Assembly (NCBI GenBank): GCA_003152145.1
Contig: PLZL01000254.1
Coordinates: 5,512-12,893 of the forward strand
DNA length: 7,382 nt
Origin: Limisphaerales bacterium
GTDB lineage: Bacteria; Verrucomicrobiota; Verrucomicrobiae; Limisphaerales; UBA11358
Direction: 5' to 3'
Numbering within the stretch: the first letter of the stretch is position 1; the number at the start of each line of letters is the position of its first letter. Below the pieces are notes generated by a model. That model was given only the letters and a program-made list of their open reading frames with translations, had not been told where the DNA came from and made no database searches. Below, piece after piece: positions 5,702-7,382 of the stretch. Made by a program: the position numbers and the translations under genes.

Positions 5702-6748
5702 ATGACGCCTTGGTTGCATCACGCCTTTGTTTTGATGGCATTTTGCATCTCCAACTTGTCCATTCAAGCTGCCGAACTTTATTCGCTGCGTCCCACCAAC
5801 GCGCCTACGCGCGTCGTCATCGTCGAGAATCCGGATGCCGTTACCGATTTCCAGCCGGACGCCGCCATCGTCCAGGACATGGTCAACCGCGGCCTCACAA
5901 ATTTCACGGGCAAGGCAAAAGTCGCCGAAGCGTGGCAGAGCCTCGTCTCCACGCAGGATGTCGTCGGCATCAAGGTTTGTGCCGAACCCGGCGAAATCAG
6001 CGGCACGCGCCCGGCGGTCGTGGCGGCGCTGGTTCATGGACTGCTCGACGCGGGCGTGCCGGCGAATCACATCGTCATCTGGGACAAGCACGCGGACGAT
6101 TTGCGCGCCTCGGGATTTTCCCGGCTCGCCGCGCAACTTGGTGTGCGCGCGTCCGGCGCGGCAGAATCCGGCTATGACCCGACGAATTTTTACAACCCCG
6201 ACACTGCAACCATCGGCAATCTGGTCTGGGGCGATTTTGAATTCGGCAAAAAAGGCGAAGGAATCGGGCGCAAATCGTTCGTCTCCGAACTGGTCAGCCG
6301 GCAGATCACCAAAATCATCAGCGTCGCGCCGCTGCTCAACGACAATGACATCGGCGTTTACGGCCATCTTTACAGCCTGGCGATGGCCAGCGTGGACAAC
6401 ACCTTTCGGTTTGAGGGCGGCCCGGGCCGGCTCGCCGTCGCCGTGCCGGAAATTTACGCCCTGCCCGCGCTCGGCGACCGCGTCGTCCTGAACATCACCG
6501 ACGCGCTCATCGGTCAGTATGAAGGCGGCGAGCGCGGCCTGCTGCATTACTCGTCCGTGCCGGACCAGCTCTGGTTCAGCCGCGACCCCATCGCGCTCGA
6601 CACCCTGGCCGTCCGGGAACTGGACCGCGAACGCCGCGCCGCGAAAGCGCCGGAGTTCACGCCGCATCTGGAAATTTACACCAACGCCGTCCTGCTCCAG
6701 CTCGGCGTCAGCGACCCCGCGAAGATTCAGGTGGAGAAAATCAAGTGA
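5702..6748 (+). CDS. Exported DUF362-domain protein
   Basis: This 348-residue protein of unknown biochemical function is probably periplasmic. Residues 1-24 are a Sec signal peptide with likely cleavage IQAA/ELY. The DUF362 fold is recognisable in order: TRVVIVENP (36-44), VGIKVC (88-93), TRPAVVAALVHGLLDAG (102-118), IVIWDK (124-129), SVAPLLNDNDIGVYGHLY (207-224), NITDALIGQYEGG (264-276) and SRDPIALDTLA (293-303). The conserved Lys91, Asp128, Asp267 and Asp295 region is present. Some DUF362 proteins carry ferredoxin-like iron-sulphur clusters. This one has a single Cys (C93) in the mature chain, so it has none. The frame is open far upstream, but ATG 5702 gives the signal peptide. AGGA sits only two bases before it, so ribosome binding is poor. 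No terminator is visible after the stop. Confidence 0.85.
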   Translation: MTPWLHHAFVLMAFCISNLSIQAAELYSLRPTNAPTRVVIVENPDAVTDFQPDAAIVQDMVNRGLTNFTGKAKVAEAWQSLVSTQDVVGIKVCAEPGEISGTRPAVVAALVHGLLDAGVPANHIVIWDKHADDLRASGFSRLAAQLGVRASGAAESGYDPTNFYNPDTATIGNLVWGDFEFGKKGEGIGRKSFVSELVSRQITKIISVAPLLNDNDIGVYGHLYSLAMASVDNTFRFEGGPGRLAVAVPEIYALPALGDRVVLNITDALIGQYEGGERGLLHYSSVPDQLWFSRDPIALDTLAVRELDRERRAAKAPEFTPHLEIYTNAVLLQLGVSDPAKIQVEKIK

Positions 6749-6767
6749 CGTAGGCAACGCGCCGACT

Positions 6768-6795
6768 TTGCTTAGACCGGATCGAAGCTTATAAT
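6768..6795 (+). promoter_or_regulatory. Candidate promoter, upstream one of a tandem pair
   Basis: TTGCTT (6768-6773) and a perfect TATAAT (6790-6795) are separated by 16 bases. It lies just after the DUF362 stop and points toward the secreted-protein gene. It is weaker at the -35 than the next candidate. Confidence 0.35.
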
Positions 6796-6811
6796 TAATG
6801 ATATAATTTGC

Positions 6812-6840
6812 TTGATAGCCGGTTCAGCCTAAATTATAAT
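6812..6840 (+). promoter_or_regulatory. Near-consensus sigma-70 promoter before the secreted-protein gene
   Basis: TTGATA (6812-6817, 5 of 6) and TATAAT (6835-6840, 6 of 6) are separated by exactly 17 bases. This is the best promoter match in the window. The start would be near 6847, leaving a leader of about 146 bases before ATG 6993. The spacer and the region after the start contain inverted and direct copies of TTCAGC/GCTGAA (see the operator entry). Confidence 0.6.
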
Positions 6841-6876
6841 TCCTGCGTGAAACAGGACGGGCTGAATAGCTGAATA
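6823..6876. promoter_or_regulatory. Candidate operator or structured leader: dyad plus tandem 8-mer around the promoter
   Basis: TTCAGCC (6823-6829) in the promoter spacer is matched by its exact complement GGCTGAA (6860-6866) after the predicted start. The latter belongs to an exact tandem 8-mer, GCTGAATA (6861-6868 and 6869-6876), giving three TTCAGC/GCTGAA half-sites. A second dyad, TCCTG (6841-6845) with CAGGA (6853-6857), is nested inside. The half-sites flank the -10 on both sides, as a repressor would. If an upstream promoter is used, the nested stems could instead fold as RNA. Confidence 0.4.
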
Positions 6877-6925
6877 CCTGGCGGTCCATTATCTGTTCGG
6901 CCACGAGAGCGCGTGAGCTTTTATG

Positions 6926-6934
6926 TGCTATACT
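6926..6934 (+). promoter_or_regulatory. Candidate extended -10 element
   Basis: TGCTATACT is an extended -10 (TG, one base, TATACT) without a recognisable -35 at the usual distance. It would start transcription near 6941, about 50 bases before ATG 6993. Confidence 0.3.
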
Positions 6935-6992
6935 GTCAAATAGAATATTATGAAAACCCATTCATAACTACCAACTCCAATCCTCTAGTTTT

Positions 6993-7382
6993 ATGAAAAC
7001 AACACTAATAAATCCACACCTAAAGCTCGAATACCATGCTACCTTAAAGACAACGGCGCTGTTTCTTTACAGCCTGAAATGTAAGGGTGCGCGCGCTCTG
7101 AAGTGCATGGTTGTTGTTCTGGCCACAGTGCTTTGTTCCGGTCTCGCGCGAAGCCAAAGCCATCTTTTCACCTACGGCGTCTCGCCTGGGGCCTTTGGCG
7201 GAGAACCCTCCGGGGACGCGCTGGCGCTCAACCATTTTGACACCGGTGGTTCATCCGTCTCGATTACGGCGATCGGCGTGCTTTGGGATCCTCTTTCGGC
7301 TGGTGCGCATCCCACTGTCGCCCTTTATTCCGATCCCAATGGCGACGGCAATCCGTCGGATATGCAACCATTGCTGATCCAA
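6993..7382 (+). CDS. Secreted protein of unknown function, N-terminal part
   Basis: The frame is open from ATG 6993 to the last base, 130 codons, and leaves the window. Residues 1-38 contain several Lys/Arg. They are followed by a hydrophobic stretch (MVVVLATVLCSGLA, 39-52) and a likely signal-peptidase site around ARSQS. The mature part is Gly/Ser/Asp-rich and beta-like, with NHFDTGGSSVSITAIGVLW and LYSDPNGDGNPSDMQPLL. From memory this style is common in verrucomicrobial secreted proteins that end in a PEP-CTERM sorting signal, but the C-terminus is not here. I prefer ATG 6993 over ATG 7107 because the latter would leave a signal peptide without a positive n-region. No Shine-Dalgarno precedes either. 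Codon use is GC-rich after about 7080 and AT-rich before it. Confidence 0.65.
   Translation, partial: MKTTLINPHLKLEYHATLKTTALFLYSLKCKGARALKCMVVVLATVLCSGLARSQSHLFTYGVSPGAFGGEPSGDALALNHFDTGGSSVSITAIGVLWDPLSAGAHPTVALYSDPNGDGNPSDMQPLLIQ

Noticed and set aside
5603..6757. Minus-strand open frame of 384 residues opposite the DUF362 gene
   Set aside because: No domain is recognisable, composition is shadow-like, and the plus-strand frame has the conserved DUF362 motifs.
6816..6871. Compact nested stem as a known small RNA or riboswitch
   Set aside because: It overlaps the best promoter, whose predicted start (near 6847) would cut the stem, and it matches no RNA family I recognise. It is kept only as a possible operator or dyad.
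6951..6968. Five-codon reading frame (ATG AAA ACC CAT TCA stop) before the secreted-protein gene, as a leader peptide
   Set aside because: It shares the ATGAAAAC start context with ATG 6993, but it has no Shine-Dalgarno, no regulatory codon run and no attenuator hairpin.
7044..7235. Minus-strand 63-residue frame near the right edge
   Set aside because: It is opposite the secreted-protein frame, which has a signal peptide and stays open to the window edge; the minus frame has no features.

Overview
The window reads as a piece of a high-GC, Gram-negative chromosome. The most likely source is Verrucomicrobiota, possibly a Pedosphaera/Limisphaerales-like lineage. This is inference from three things: a small exported cytochrome with the CxxCH plus WMPP pattern common in Planctomycetes and Verrucomicrobia, a DUF362 protein beside a TPR lipoprotein, and short dispersed-type repeats in the gaps between genes and inside open frames. 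No rRNA, tRNA, CRISPR array, transposase or phage gene is visible.

Layout from left to right: (1) bases 1-113, minus strand, hold the first 37 codons of a CbiX-type sirohydrochlorin chelatase that leaves the window. (2) Diverging from it, 238-663 (+) encodes a small exported c-type cytochrome. It converges on the next operon at a strong bidirectional terminator (677-711). (3) 3399-710 (-) is a probable two-gene operon, a CvpA-family membrane protein followed by DNA primase DnaG. The primase carries an extra block of about 35 residues containing a perfect DNA hairpin, and its last third is strikingly AT-rich. (4) 3400-3775 has no intact gene. It holds a candidate promoter for the cvpA-like gene, hairpins, and what looks like the 5' remnant of a DNA methyltransferase invaded by a REP-like inverted pair. 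(5) 5524-3776 (-) is a large TPR lipoprotein whose start, Shine-Dalgarno sequence and signal-peptide n-region are written in a heptamer repeat. (6) Diverging from it across another inverted repeat, 5702-6748 (+) encodes an exported DUF362 protein. (7) 6749-6992 is an AT-rich gap with a near-consensus sigma-70 promoter overlapped by a dyad and a tandem 8-mer. (8) 6993-7382 (+) begins a secreted protein that leaves the right edge.

The genes do not form one pathway. The clearest functional link is the cvpA-like/dnaG operon. The TPR lipoprotein and the DUF362 protein are divergent, both exported, and share a repeat-filled control region. I do not see a recognisable new defence, secretion or biosynthetic system. 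The interesting content is repeat-driven remodelling of coding sequence (in DnaG, in the lipoprotein signal peptide and in the methyltransferase remnant) and the promoter/operator-like region before the last gene.
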